From Pseudomonas sp. NFIX28 (GTDB taxonomy: Bacteria; Pseudomonadota; Gammaproteobacteria; Pseudomonadales; Pseudomonadaceae), in assembly GCF_900107395.1 (NCBI RefSeq), contig NZ_FNPW01000019.1, positions 1 to 64,000 of the forward strand: a DNA stretch of 64,000 nucleotides, written 5' to 3'. The position numbers were made by a program, and so were the translations under genes. How positions within the stretch are numbered: the first letter of the stretch is position 1; the number at the start of each line of letters is the position of its first letter. Below the pieces are notes generated by a model that was not told where the DNA came from, did not search any database, and was given only the letters and a program-made list of their open reading frames with translations. Of the stretch, positions 41,378 through 50,443 are shown one piece after another.

Positions 41378-43261
41378 ATGAAACCCTCGCACCTCACCCT
41401 GACCCTTTGCCTGCTGCCCGCCGGCCCACTGCTGGCCGACAATCTCGACCGCGAACAAGCGCTCAAGCTGCCGGACGTGCTGATCAGCGCCAACCGCCAG
41501 GTGCAAGCCCGCAACGACAGCAGCGCCGCCAACACCATCTTCACCCGTGACGACATCGACCGCCTGCAACCTTCCAGCGTCACTGACCTGCTGCAACGGG
41601 TGCCTGGCGTGCAAGTGGCGCAAAGCGGCGGCCGGGGCAGCGTGCCGGGAATCTACATCCGCGGCACTTCGTCGGCGCAGACCCTGGTGTTGGTGGACGG
41701 CCAACGCATCGGCAGTTCGAGCTCCGGCGACAGCAACCTGCAACACCTGAATATCGATCAGATCGAGCGGGTGGAAGTGCTGCGCGGTTCCCGCTCGGTG
41801 ATTTACGGCAGCGACGCCATCGGCGGGGTGATCCAGATCTTCACCCGGCGCGGTGCCGAACAGGGCCTGCAGCCCCGTTTGCACCTGGGGGTCGGCAGCC
41901 ACCAGACCTGGGAGCGCAGCATCGGCTTGTCCGGCGGCGACCAGCAGACCCGCTTCAGCCTGGGCGCCAGCCTCGACGACACGGCCGGGAGCAACCGCAC
42001 GCATGAGTCCTATGCCAGCGACCGTGACGATGACGCCTACCGCAACCAGTCCCTCAGCCTGAGCCTGAGCCACGCCTTCAACGACGACTGGGAAGCGGGC
42101 CTGAACCTGCTGGATAACCGTGGCAAGAGCGAGTTCGACAACCCCTTCGGGCGCTTCGACAGCAACACCTTCGAGAGCCTGCCGCAAAAACCCTACAGCG
42201 AATTCGCGGTCAGCAGTTTCAGCAGTTATGTCGACGGACGTATCAACGAAGCCTGGAAGTCGCGCCTGGAACTGGGCCACAGCGAGAACCGCGAGAAAAC
42301 CTTCGACAAGCTCAGCGATGAGCGCACGGTGTTCAACACTTACCGCGACTCGCTCAACTGGCAGAACGACCTACGCCTCGACGAACGCAACAGCCTGATC
42401 GTCGGCGGCGACTGGTACCAAGACCGGGTCAACAGCAGCACCGCCTTCGCCGAGGACAGTCGCTGGAACCGCGCGGCCTTTGTCCAGCATCGTTTCAGGG
42501 CCGACAGTTTCTCCACCGAATTGGGCCTGCGTCGCGACCAGAACCAGCAGTTTGGCGGCCAGAACAGCTGGAGCGGCACCCTCACCCTGCCGTTGAATGC
42601 CGACAACGATGTCCTGCTGACCTACAGCGAGGGCTTTCGCGCGCCGACCTTCAACGACCTGTATTACCCCGACTTCAGCAACCCCGACCTCAAGCCCGAG
42701 ACCTCGAAAAGCTACGAGCTGCAATGGCGCAGCCAGTTGAGCGAAAGCACGCGCCTGGAGACTTCGCTGTACCGCACTGACCTGGAAGACGCGATCATTT
42801 TCGGCAGCAACTCGCGCCCGCAGAACGTCGCCTCGGCGCGGATCAACGGCTTCGAGGCGGCGCTGCGACAGGAGCTGTTCGGCTGGCAGAGCAATCTGGG
42901 GCTGGCCATCATCGATCCCCGCGACCGCGACACCGGCCACACCCTGGCCCGCCGCGCCCGGCGCACCCTGAGCCTGGATCTGGATCGACAGTTCGACCGC
43001 CTGGGCCTCGGTGCCAGTTGGCAGGCGGTGAGCAGCAGTTATGACGACTTGGCCAACCAGCAGCGCCTCGGTGGCTATGCCCTGCTGGGCTTGCGCGGCA
43101 GCTGGGCGCTGGACCGCGAGATCCGGCTGGAATTGAAGGTCGACAACCTGCTCGACAAATCCTACAGCCGGGTGCTGTACAGCCATGACGGCGCGCAGTA
43201 CGGGTATCGGGAGGCAGGCCGGGCCTGGATGTTCGGGGTGACCTGGGCGCCGGAGCTTTAG
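41378..43261 (+). CDS. btuB: TonB-dependent vitamin B12 outer-membrane receptor
   Basis: A 627-residue BtuB-type receptor: signal peptide to about residue 21 (LLADN), plug domain with the PGVQVAQSGGRGS and IYIRGTSSAQTLVLVDGQRIG motifs, then a 22-strand barrel ending in an aromatic-rich strand (MFGVTWAPEL). It would supply cobalamin, needed by EutBC. A cobalamin riboswitch would be expected but the 131-base leader, mostly REPIN, has no room for one. The start at 41378 was chosen because the earlier frame lies in dxs. Confidence 0.88.
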   Translation: MKPSHLTLTLCLLPAGPLLADNLDREQALKLPDVLISANRQVQARNDSSAANTIFTRDDIDRLQPSSVTDLLQRVPGVQVAQSGGRGSVPGIYIRGTSSAQTLVLVDGQRIGSSSSGDSNLQHLNIDQIERVEVLRGSRSVIYGSDAIGGVIQIFTRRGAEQGLQPRLHLGVGSHQTWERSIGLSGGDQQTRFSLGASLDDTAGSNRTHESYASDRDDDAYRNQSLSLSLSHAFNDDWEAGLNLLDNRGKSEFDNPFGRFDSNTFESLPQKPYSEFAVSSFSSYVDGRINEAWKSRLELGHSENREKTFDKLSDERTVFNTYRDSLNWQNDLRLDERNSLIVGGDWYQDRVNSSTAFAEDSRWNRAAFVQHRFRADSFSTELGLRRDQNQQFGGQNSWSGTLTLPLNADNDVLLTYSEGFRAPTFNDLYYPDFSNPDLKPETSKSYELQWRSQLSESTRLETSLYRTDLEDAIIFGSNSRPQNVASARINGFEAALRQELFGWQSNLGLAIIDPRDRDTGHTLARRARRTLSLDLDRQFDRLGLGASWQAVSSSYDDLANQQRLGGYALLGLRGSWALDREIRLELKVDNLLDKSYSRVLYSHDGAQYGYREAGRAWMFGVTWAPEL

Positions 43262-43286
43262 GCAGGCCGGGGGTTGTAAGAACGCT

Positions 43287-43355
43287 ATCGCGGGCAAGCC
43301 TCGCTCCTACAGGGGAATTGCATATTTTTCTGTAGCATCGAGGCTTGCCCGCGAT
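43287..43355. repeat. REP doublet, GAGGCTTGCCCGCGA class
   Basis: Inverted pair of the core GCGGGCAAGCCTCG separated by about 30 bases, between the convergent btuB and btuF-like genes. Confidence 0.8.
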
Positions 43356-43368
43356 GCACTAGCCGCAG

Positions 43369-44166
43369 CTACTCGGAATCAAGCAACTCACAGAGCTTGG
43401 CCGTCGCCGCGATCATCTGCCCACTCGGCCGCTCCAGGCCTTTATCGCCGATCAGCAACAACCTGCCTTGCGCCACGGCCTTCAGTTGCGGCCAGGCTTT
43501 CCAGGCGTCAAGTTGCGCCTGGGTGCTGGCCAGGATCACTTCAGGGTTGCGCTGCAACACCGACTCGAGACTGACTTGAGGCGCCGGCAGCGGCAGGTCG
43601 GCAAACACATTGCGCGCGCCGCACACACTCAGGGCATCACTGATGATTTGTCCGCCGCCCACGGTGTACAACGGCTGGTCCCAGACTTGATAAAACACCT
43701 GCAAAGGCTCGCTACGGGCATAACGTTGGCGCAGCTCTGCCAACTGCTGCCGCAGCTCGGAGGCACGCGCCAGGCCACGCTGTGGACGCCCCAGCCGGGC
43801 GGCGATGGTTTCGATCTGGGCGACGAGCTGGTCGAGGCTGCGGGGTTCGGCCACCAGCGTCGGGATCCCCAGGCGACCCAGCTGTTCGCGCTGCGCCGGG
43901 CCAACGCTGCCGGGCCAGAGCAGGAGCAGGTCCGGCTTGAGGCTGAGCAGCCGCTCCATGTCCAGTTGGCCGTAGCGGCCCACCGACGGCAGGTCTTTTA
44001 ATTGGACGGGACGTTCGCCGGCATCAAGCACGCCGACCAGCAAGTCGGCGGCGCCCAGTTCGACGACGATTTCCGACAGCGAAGGCGCCAGGCTGACCAC
44101 GCGTTCCACCGCCAGCGCCGGGCCACCGAGGGCCAGCAGCAGGACTGCCAGCCAGCGCCGCATCAA
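43369..44166 (-). CDS. btuF: Cobalamin-binding periplasmic protein (BtuF-like)
   Basis: A 265-residue cluster A-type binding protein with a signal peptide (LALGGPALA). The family patterns SLAPSLSEIVVELGAADLLVGV and DLLLLWPG are clear. It presumably passes B12 to an ABC importer after BtuB uptake; no btuCD is in the window. It is convergent with btuB and overlaps the stop of the small membrane gene by four bases. The substrate is inferred from btuB proximity; it could be another corrinoid or siderophore. Confidence 0.82.
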   Translation of the reverse strand: MMRRWLAVLLLALGGPALAVERVVSLAPSLSEIVVELGAADLLVGVLDAGERPVQLKDLPSVGRYGQLDMERLLSLKPDLLLLWPGSVGPAQREQLGRLGIPTLVAEPRSLDQLVAQIETIAARLGRPQRGLARASELRQQLAELRQRYARSEPLQVFYQVWDQPLYTVGGGQIISDALSVCGARNVFADLPLPAPQVSLESVLQRNPEVILASTQAQLDAWKAWPQLKAVAQGRLLLIGDKGLERPSGQMIAATAKLCELLDSE

Positions 44167-44582
44167 CCGAGCTGACGCGGGATGCGGTAGAGGTAGAACA
44201 GCACTGCGGTGGACAGTGCCAAGAGGATCAGCGGCACCGCTTCCAGACCGACGAATACCGCCAGGGCGCCGACCCAGGCCGGCAGGGCCGCCGCCAGAAA
44301 TGCCGCGCGGCGACTGGCCGCCAGCTCGATCCAGGCCGCTGGCTCTGCGGGGGTATCGAGGGCTTTATGGGTGGCGATCAAGGCCCGTTTGTAGCCACCG
44401 AAGAATCGCAGGCTGACAAACATCGAAGCTACACCGGCAATGAAAAACGGCATCGCCAGGATCGGCAGCAGCGGCTCGCCCTGGCCGAACACCAGGTTGA
44501 TCACGAACAGCGGCAGCAGCGCCAGCGCCAAGTATTGCCACCAGCTGACGGCCAGTCGCCGCCGAACCTGAGCGCGGGTCAC
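44163..44582 (-). CDS. Four-helix membrane protein, function unknown
   Basis: A 139-residue protein with four predicted helices (WQYLALALLPLFVINLVFG, PILAMPFFIAGVASMF, FLAAALPAWVGALAVF, LILLALSTAVLFYL). I recognise no family. The start is taken as GTG at 44582, which overlaps the ribA stop (GTGA); its own stop overlaps the btuF-like start. This tight packing indicates one transcript. A longer frame with an upstream ATG would lie within ribA and is not supported. Confidence 0.75.
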   Translation of the reverse strand: MTRAQVRRRLAVSWWQYLALALLPLFVINLVFGQGEPLLPILAMPFFIAGVASMFVSLRFFGGYKRALIATHKALDTPAEPAAWIELAASRRAAFLAAALPAWVGALAVFVGLEAVPLILLALSTAVLFYLYRIPRQLG

Positions 44583-45196
44583 GCCCGATCTACCTCGCCC
44601 TGATGCTCGTTGCCCATCATGTGGTCGAGCTTGCTGGCCTTGGTGGCCAGGTAGAGTTTGTTGTGCGGGTTGTGGCCGGTGTGCAGCGGCACGCGCTCGG
44701 CAACGACGATGCCCATCTCGGTCAGGGCCTTGACCTTGCGCGGGTTGTTGGTCATCAGGCGCAGGGATTTCACGCCCAGGTGCTCGAGCATCGGCAGGCA
44801 CATGGCGTAGTCACGCTGGTCGGCGGCAAAGCCCAGGCGTTCGTTGGCTTCCACGGTGTCGGCGCCGCCGTCCTGCAACTCATAGGCGCGGATTTTGTTG
44901 AGCAAGCCGATGCCGCGGCCTTCCTGGCGCAGATACAGGAGCACGCCACGACCTTCGCGGGCGATCGCCTGCAAGGCGGCTTCCAGTTGCGAACCGCAGT
45001 CGCAGCGCTGGCTGAACAGAGCGTCGCCGGTCAGGCATTCGGAGTGCAAGCGGCCGAGCACCGGAGCGCCATCGGCAATATCACCCAGGCTGAGCACGAC
45101 GTGCTCACGGCCGGTGGCTTCATCGAGAAAACCGTGCATGGTGAATTGCGCAAAAGGGGTGGGCAGCTTGGAAGCGGCAACAAAAACGACGGGCAC
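44579..45196 (-). CDS. ribA: GTP cyclohydrolase II
   Basis: First committed step of riboflavin synthesis from GTP. The 205-residue enzyme has all three zinc ligands C54, C65 and C67 (HSECLTGD, FSQRCDCGSQL) and LRQEGRGIGL. The start is GTG at 45196 (MPVVFVAASK when initiated), with AGGAG eight bases upstream; the ATG at 45244 has no such signal. This free-standing copy compensates for the inactive-looking second domain of RibBA. Confidence 0.94.
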   Translation of the reverse strand: MPVVFVAASKLPTPFAQFTMHGFLDEATGREHVVLSLGDIADGAPVLGRLHSECLTGDALFSQRCDCGSQLEAALQAIAREGRGVLLYLRQEGRGIGLLNKIRAYELQDGGADTVEANERLGFAADQRDYAMCLPMLEHLGVKSLRLMTNNPRKVKALTEMGIVVAERVPLHTGHNPHNKLYLATKASKLDHMMGNEHQGEVDRA

Positions 45197-45308
45197 CGTT
45201 GTGCTCCTGATCTGTATGGGACTGGAGATTCGCAGAGGCGGCATTGTAACAGCAGCTTTCGACAGACGCTTAGGCTGAATTATTGAGCATAAAGATCAAG
45301 AAGTTAGA

Positions 45309-46067
45309 TCACCGATCGGCAGGAGGGCGCTTGGCGTCAAACGGATAGGGTTGCTGCCAGCGCTGGAAAATCGGCCGCAGCCGGCCGTCTTTGACCAATT
45401 CGTCCATCCGGCGATCAAACAGCGCGCACAGCACCCGGCCCCGTTCATTGTTGGCAAAGGCCAAGAACAGCGGCAACTCAGCCAAGTGGGTGCGGCGGAA
45501 CTGCGTGCGGTCCTCGGCCTGGGCCAGTACAAACTCGACCTCGGTCAGCGCATCGATATAGAAGTCGGCACGGCCTTGCTGGAGCATCGGCAAGATGCCG
45601 ACCCGCCGGCGGATTTCATTGAAGCGCTGGATATTGGGCAAATAGTCCTGGTAGCGGTAGCCGCGCACCCAGACCAGGCGATGATTGCCGAGCGTGTCCA
45701 GGGACAGCGGCGGACTCGTCGCCAGCCCCAGGGAGTAGATATGGTCGGTGTCGTAATTCCAGCGCGGATACAGGGCGCCGTCGGTTTCGTCCTGATAGGA
45801 GCCGACCAGAGCATCGACTTCACGCCGCTGCACCAGCCCGACCGAACGGGTGTAAGGCACGCTGCGCATGTCGAGCTTCACGCCCTGGGTCTGGAACACC
45901 TCGCGCAGGATATCCCAGGCCAGGCCCTGACCATCGGCCTGGGTGTAGCTGTTCCATTCCTCGCTGGCTACCCGGATTTCCTCGGGCAGCGCCGCCGGCT
46001 CGCTGGCCCGGGCCAGTCCTGCGGCCAAGACGCAAAACACTACCAGCAGAGCGCGAGCAACCGGCAT
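45309..46067 (-). CDS. Orphan family-3 extracellular solute-binding protein
   Basis: A 252-residue periplasmic protein with signal peptide (LLVVFCVLAAGLARA). The body follows the bacterial extracellular solute-binding family 3 pattern (IRVASEEWNSYT, GLAWDILREVFQTQGVKLDM, FYIDALTEVEFVLAQ). There is no ABC permease or ATPase nearby, so it may be a sensor-type or shared binding protein. The ligand is unknown. It lies 11 bases after pgpA and is probably cotranscribed. Confidence 0.8.
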   Translation of the reverse strand: MPVARALLVVFCVLAAGLARASEPAALPEEIRVASEEWNSYTQADGQGLAWDILREVFQTQGVKLDMRSVPYTRSVGLVQRREVDALVGSYQDETDGALYPRWNYDTDHIYSLGLATSPPLSLDTLGNHRLVWVRGYRYQDYLPNIQRFNEIRRRVGILPMLQQGRADFYIDALTEVEFVLAQAEDRTQFRRTHLAELPLFLAFANNERGRVLCALFDRRMDELVKDGRLRPIFQRWQQPYPFDAKRPPADR

Positions 46068-46077
46068 GGCTGATTCC

Positions 46078-46581
46078 TCAGGCAAAGCACCAGACCAGGC
46101 CCTGCATCGCCAACCAGGCGAAGACACCGGCCAGCACATCGTCGAGCATGATGCCGATTCCGCCGTGCACATGCCGGTCGACCCAGCGAATCGGCCAGGG
46201 CTTGAGAATGTCGAAGAAACGGAACATCAGGAACCCTGCCAGCAGCCACTGCCAGCCTTCCGGCACCAGCCACAGGGTGATCCACATGCCGACCATCTCG
46301 TCCCAGACGATGCCTTCGTGGTCATGCACCCGCAGGTCGTCGGCCACCTTGCCGCACAGCCAGAAGCCGAACAGCATGGTGATGCCGAGCATCAGCCAGT
46401 AGCCCCAGTCCGGCAACATCTGCCACAACGGAATAAAAGGCAGCGCCACCAACGAGCCCCAGGTACCCGGGGCCTTGGGCAAGGTGCCCGAGCCAAAGCC
46501 GAATGCCAGAAAATGCCAGGGGTTACGCCAGACGGAAGGCGGCACGAACTCTGCCGGAACCTGTTTGGGGTGATCTGTCAC
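46078..46581 (-). CDS. pgpA: Phosphatidylglycerophosphatase A
   Basis: Membrane phosphatase giving phosphatidylglycerol. The 167-residue protein shows the PgpA motifs FGSGTLPKAPGTWGSL and VHDHEGIVWDEMVGMW, then a helix pair. It overlaps thiL by four bases in the conserved nusB-thiL-pgpA string. Confidence 0.96.
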   Translation of the reverse strand: MTDHPKQVPAEFVPPSVWRNPWHFLAFGFGSGTLPKAPGTWGSLVALPFIPLWQMLPDWGYWLMLGITMLFGFWLCGKVADDLRVHDHEGIVWDEMVGMWITLWLVPEGWQWLLAGFLMFRFFDILKPWPIRWVDRHVHGGIGIMLDDVLAGVFAWLAMQGLVWCFA

Positions 46582-47543
46582 GGTGTCTCCCGAAAATGTT
46601 GATAGCCCCGAGTGCTCGGGGTGATGTCCCGCCCCTCGGCATCCAGCAGCGTCACGCCCTGCCCGGCCACAACCCGGCCCAGCACATGCACCGGCCAGCC
46701 GGCGGCGAGCAACGGCGCCAGCTCGGCCTGGGGCAAGGTGAAGGCCAGCACGTAATCGTCGCCGCCGCTGAGCGCCGCCGAGCGGGCGCCATTCTCACCG
46801 AGAAAGCTCAGCAGCGCCTGGGACATCGGCACTTTTTCACTTTCGATCAGCAAGCCGACAGCTGAAGCGGTGGCGATGTGCCCACAGTCGGCCAGCAGGC
46901 CATCGGAGATATCCAGGGCCGCGGTGGCCTTGCCGCGCAGCGCCTGGCCCAAGGCCAGTTGTGGTTGCGGCGACCAGTAGTGGCCGAGCAAGACGTCGGC
47001 GACTTCTGCGTCGGCGCTGCGCTGCCCGAGCACCAGGGGCAAGGCGCCGGCAGCATTCCCCAGCTCGCCGCCGACGCACAGCAGGTCGCCCGGACGGGCA
47101 CCGCTGCGGGTCAGGGCCTGGCCGCCGGGCACGCGACCGAACACGGTCATGGTCAGGGTCAACGGGCCGCGCGTGGTGTCGCCGCCCACCAGGCGCACGC
47201 CGCAGCTCTGCGCCATGGCGCTCAGGCCGTTGGCATAGGCTTGCAGCCAATCGGTTGCAACCGTCGGCAGGGTCAAGGCAAGGGTAAAGGCGACAGGCGC
47301 GGCGCCCATGGCCGCCAGGTCGCTGACCGCCACCGCCAGCGAACGCTGGCCGAGCAGGAAAGGGTCGCAGGGATCTGCGAAATGCACACCGGCCACCAGG
47401 GTGTCGGTGGAAATCGCCAACTGTTCGCCAGAAGGAACAGCCAGCAAGGCGCAGTCGTCGCCAATCCCCAGCGCAACGCCCTCGCCGCCCTGCGCACAAG
47501 GCGCGGCAGCGAAGAAGTTACGGATCAGCTCAAACTCGCCCAT
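46578..47543 (-). CDS. thiL: Thiamine-monophosphate kinase
   Basis: Phosphorylates thiamine monophosphate to the active diphosphate. The 321-residue AIRS-like kinase has GIGDDCALL near residue 26, STDTLVAGVHF, and LVGGDTTRGPLT. It lies 18 bases after nusB and overlaps pgpA. Its product feeds Dxs, encoded in the same window, though that is metabolic rather than operonic linkage. Confidence 0.96.
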   Translation of the reverse strand: MGEFELIRNFFAAAPCAQGGEGVALGIGDDCALLAVPSGEQLAISTDTLVAGVHFADPCDPFLLGQRSLAVAVSDLAAMGAAPVAFTLALTLPTVATDWLQAYANGLSAMAQSCGVRLVGGDTTRGPLTLTMTVFGRVPGGQALTRSGARPGDLLCVGGELGNAAGALPLVLGQRSADAEVADVLLGHYWSPQPQLALGQALRGKATAALDISDGLLADCGHIATASAVGLLIESEKVPMSQALLSFLGENGARSAALSGGDDYVLAFTLPQAELAPLLAAGWPVHVLGRVVAGQGVTLLDAEGRDITPSTRGYQHFRETP

Positions 47544-47561
47544 GGCAGCTGCAAGCGCTGA

Positions 47562-48062
47562 TCAGCGCTTGAAGGCCTTCACTTCAGCTTCACGCAGACG
47601 CGGGGCCAGCTTGTCGAGTACACCGTTGACGAACTTGTGGCCGTCGGTGGAACCGAAGACCTTGGCCAGTTCGATACCTTCGTTGATCACAACGCGGTAT
47701 GGCACGTCGACGCGCTTGAGCAGCTCCCAGGTGGACAGGCGCAAAACCGCCAGTTCGACCGGGTCCAGCTCTTCGATGGTGAGGTCCAGGCAAGGGGCGA
47801 GAGCTTTGTCGATCTCGTTCTTGTTGGCCGGTACGCCGTGCAGGATCTCACGGAAGTAAGCACCGTCGATGTCGGTGAAATCGTTGTCGACCCGGAACTG
47901 CGCTTCGATCTCGTTCAGCGAGTGCTTGGCCATGTGCCATTGATACAGCGCCTGGGTCGCGAGCTGACGGGCTTCGCGACGCTTGGCGCTCTTGGATGGC
48001 TTGCCAGCGTCCGCAGGTTTCGGATCGCGCGGGTTGAAACGATCGCTTTCGTCGCTAATCAC
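47562..48062 (-). CDS. nusB: Transcription antitermination factor NusB
   Basis: Pairs with NusE (S10) on boxA for rRNA antitermination. The 166-residue protein has the helical NusB core (ARQLATQALYQWHMA, YFREILHGV, RVVINEGIELAKVFG) with a basic, Asn/Lys-rich N-terminal extension. It overlaps ribH by four bases, as in most proteobacteria. Confidence 0.96.
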   Translation of the reverse strand: MISDESDRFNPRDPKPADAGKPSKSAKRREARQLATQALYQWHMAKHSLNEIEAQFRVDNDFTDIDGAYFREILHGVPANKNEIDKALAPCLDLTIEELDPVELAVLRLSTWELLKRVDVPYRVVINEGIELAKVFGSTDGHKFVNGVLDKLAPRLREAEVKAFKR

Positions 48063-48535
48063 TTGGCCTCCAACTGCGCCAGCAGGCTGACCATTTCCAG
48101 AGCGGACAAGGCAGCTTCAGCACCTTTGTTGCCGGCCTTGGTGCCGGAACGTTCGATGGCTTGCTCGATCGAGTCGACGGTCAGTACGCCGAAGGCCACC
48201 GGTACGCCGAACTCCATGGACACCTGGGCCAGGCCCTTGGTGCATTCGCCAGCCACGTATTCGAAGTGCGGAGTGCCGCCACGAATGACCGCGCCCAGAG
48301 CGATGATCGCTGCGAACTCGCCTTTCTGCGCGACTTTCTGCGCAACCAGCGGAATCTCGAAGGCGCCAGGGGCACGAATCACGGTGATGTCGCTTTCGCT
48401 CACGCCGTGACGGACCAGGGCGTCAACGGCGCCGCTGACCAGGCTTTCGACGACGAAGCTGTTGAAACGGCCGACCACCAGGGCATAGCGGCCTTTGGGG
48501 GCGATGAAGGTACCTTCGATGGTCTTCAGGGTCAT
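48059..48535 (-). CDS. ribH: 6,7-dimethyl-8-ribityllumazine synthase
   Basis: Penultimate enzyme of riboflavin synthesis, forming an icosahedral or pentameric assembly. The 158-residue protein has VVGRFNSFVVESLV, APGAFEIPLVAQK, ALGAVIRGGTPHFEYV and the catalytic His within the latter. A short hairpin (GAGCGCG/CGCGCTC, 48559-48579) lies 24 bases upstream of its start. It precedes nusB. Confidence 0.97.
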   Translation of the reverse strand: MTLKTIEGTFIAPKGRYALVVGRFNSFVVESLVSGAVDALVRHGVSESDITVIRAPGAFEIPLVAQKVAQKGEFAAIIALGAVIRGGTPHFEYVAGECTKGLAQVSMEFGVPVAFGVLTVDSIEQAIERSGTKAGNKGAEAALSALEMVSLLAQLEAK

Positions 48536-48626
48536 TCGACAAATCTCTTAAAGAGCCGGAGCGCGTTCACTACGCGCTCACTGATGATATTTGAACCGCG
48601 AATTTCAAGCCCGCAACAGCCGGCTT

Positions 48627-49718
48627 TTATTCAGAGGGCACGTATTCTACAACTTCCAGGTCGAAACCGGATATCGCATTAAATTTCATCGGCGCACTCA
48701 TCAGGCGCATTTTGCGCACGCCCAGGTCACGCAGGATCTGCGAGCCGGCACCAACGATGCTGTAGGTGGTCGGCTTTTTCACTGGTTGATGCTCGGCCGT
48801 TTCGCGGATATGCGCCAGCAGCACGTCGCCATCCAGCGGGTGGCCCAGCAACAGCACCACGCCGCTGCCGGCCTCGGCCACCGTGGCCATGGCGGCCCGC
48901 AGGCTCCAGCGGCCAGGCTGCTTGACCATCAGCAGGTCGCGCAGCGGGTCCATGTTGTGCACGCGAACCAGGGTCGGTTCTTCGGCGCAGATATTGCCCA
49001 GGGTCAGCGCCATGTGCACGTCGCCTTCCACCGAATCACGGTAAGTCACCAGGTTGAACTGGCCCAATTCGCTGTCCAGCGGCTGCTCGGCAATCCGCTG
49101 AACGGTACGTTCGTGGATCATCCGGTAGTGAATCAGGTCGGCGATGGTGCCGATCTTGATGTTGTGCTCGGCGGCGAAGGCTTCCAGTTCGGCGCGACGG
49201 GACATGGTGCCGTCGTCATTCATCACTTCGCAGATCACCCCGCTCGGCTCGAAACCGGCCATGCGCGCCAGGTCGCAAGCCGCTTCGGTGTGGCCGGCGC
49301 GGGCCAGGGTGCCGCCCGGCTGGGCCATCAGCGGGAAGATGTGGCCCGGGCTGACGATGTCTTCGGCCTTGGCGTCCTTGGCGGCGGCAGCCTGCACCGT
49401 GCGTGCACGGTCGGCGGCGGAAATGCCGGTGGTCACGCCGGTGGTGGCCTCGATGGACACGGTGAACTTGGTGCCGAACCCGGAACCGTTGCGCGGCGCC
49501 ATCAAAGGCAGCTTGAGCAGCTCGCAACGCTCGCGGCTCATCGGCATGCAGATCAGGCCGCGGGCGTGCTTGGCCATGAAGTTGATGTGCTCGGCCTTGC
49601 AGCACTCGGCGGCCATGATCAGGTCGCCTTCGTTCTCGCGGTCTTCGTCATCCATGAGGATGACCATCTTGCCTTGGCGGATGTCTTCAACCAGTTCTTC
49701 GATGCTGTTGAGCGCCAC
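48627..49718 (-). CDS. ribB: 3,4-dihydroxy-2-butanone-4-phosphate synthase with degenerate GCH II domain
   Basis: A 363-residue RibBA-type protein. The N-terminal DHBP synthase is intact (MDDEDRENEGDL, GFGTKFTVSIEATTGVTTG, GHIFPLMAQPGG, RAGHTEAACDL). The C-terminal GTP cyclohydrolase II domain lacks the C-x10-C-x-C zinc site and the RQEGRG loop, so it should be inactive there. RibA elsewhere supplies that activity. The start is GTG at 49718; no ATG fits. It lies 17 bases after ribE. Confidence 0.93.
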   Translation of the reverse strand: MALNSIEELVEDIRQGKMVILMDDEDRENEGDLIMAAECCKAEHINFMAKHARGLICMPMSRERCELLKLPLMAPRNGSGFGTKFTVSIEATTGVTTGISAADRARTVQAAAAKDAKAEDIVSPGHIFPLMAQPGGTLARAGHTEAACDLARMAGFEPSGVICEVMNDDGTMSRRAELEAFAAEHNIKIGTIADLIHYRMIHERTVQRIAEQPLDSELGQFNLVTYRDSVEGDVHMALTLGNICAEEPTLVRVHNMDPLRDLLMVKQPGRWSLRAAMATVAEAGSGVVLLLGHPLDGDVLLAHIRETAEHQPVKKPTTYSIVGAGSQILRDLGVRKMRLMSAPMKFNAISGFDLEVVEYVPSE

Positions 49719-49734
49719 GCGGCACCCCCTTGAG

Positions 49735-50397
49735 TCAGGATTTGAGGTAGCCGTTAGCGGCCAGAAAACTTTCGGTAATGCCACCGCTCGAAGGCTCCGC
49801 GGCCTTGTCGCCCAGCAGCAGGCGCTCCAGGTAACGCGCCAGCAGGTCGACTTCGAGGTTGACCTGCCGCCCCGGCCGGTAGTCGGCCATGATGGTTTCG
49901 GCCAGCGTGTGCGGGACGATGGTCAGCTCGAATTCGGCGCCATTGACCGCGTTGACCGTCAGGCTGGTGCCGTCGACGGTGATCGAGCCTTTGTGGGCGA
50001 TGTACTTGGCCAGGTCCTTGGGCGCGCGGATGCGGAACTGGATGGCGCGGGCATTTTCGTCCCGGGCCACCACTTCGCCGACGCCGTCGACGTGGCCGCT
50101 GACCAGGTGCCCGCCCAGGCGGGTGGTCGGGGTCAGGGCTTTCTCCAGGTTGACCCGGCTGCCGGCCTTCAGCTGATGGAAAGCGGTGCAGTCCAGGGTC
50201 TCGCGGCTGACGTCGGCCCAGAAGCCGTCGCCCGGCAATTCCACCGCAGTCAGGCAGACGCCGTTCACCGCGATGCTGTCGCCCAGCTTCACGTCGCCCA
50301 GGTCGAGCTTGCCGGTTTCCACATACACCCGCACATCGCCGCCCTTGGGGGTCAAGGCGCGGATGCTGCCGATGGATTCGATGATGCCTGTAAACAT
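49735..50397 (-). CDS. ribE: Riboflavin synthase alpha subunit
   Basis: Dismutates two lumazines to riboflavin. The 220-residue trimeric enzyme shows the two-barrel repeat: MFTGIIESIG and VNGVCLTAVEL in the first, HLVSGHVDGVG and VDGTSLTVNAV in the second. The start at 50397 follows GGAGGAC. It lies 47 bases after ribD. Confidence 0.96.
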   Translation of the reverse strand: MFTGIIESIGSIRALTPKGGDVRVYVETGKLDLGDVKLGDSIAVNGVCLTAVELPGDGFWADVSRETLDCTAFHQLKAGSRVNLEKALTPTTRLGGHLVSGHVDGVGEVVARDENARAIQFRIRAPKDLAKYIAHKGSITVDGTSLTVNAVNGAEFELTIVPHTLAETIMADYRPGRQVNLEVDLLARYLERLLLGDKAAEPSSGGITESFLAANGYLKS

Positions 50398-50443
50398 GGA
50401 GTCCTCCTCGAGAACAGGGCCGCCGCGTGGCGAAAGCCCGAAA

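Noticed and set aside
41246..41378. Cobalamin riboswitch before btuB
   Set aside because: The interval is a REPIN plus a short leader; no B12-box-like segment was seen and there is not enough length.
48536..49735. FMN riboswitch before the rib genes
   Set aside because: The short spacers before ribH and ribB lack the conserved FMN-element sequence; only a 7-bp hairpin (48559-48579) was found.
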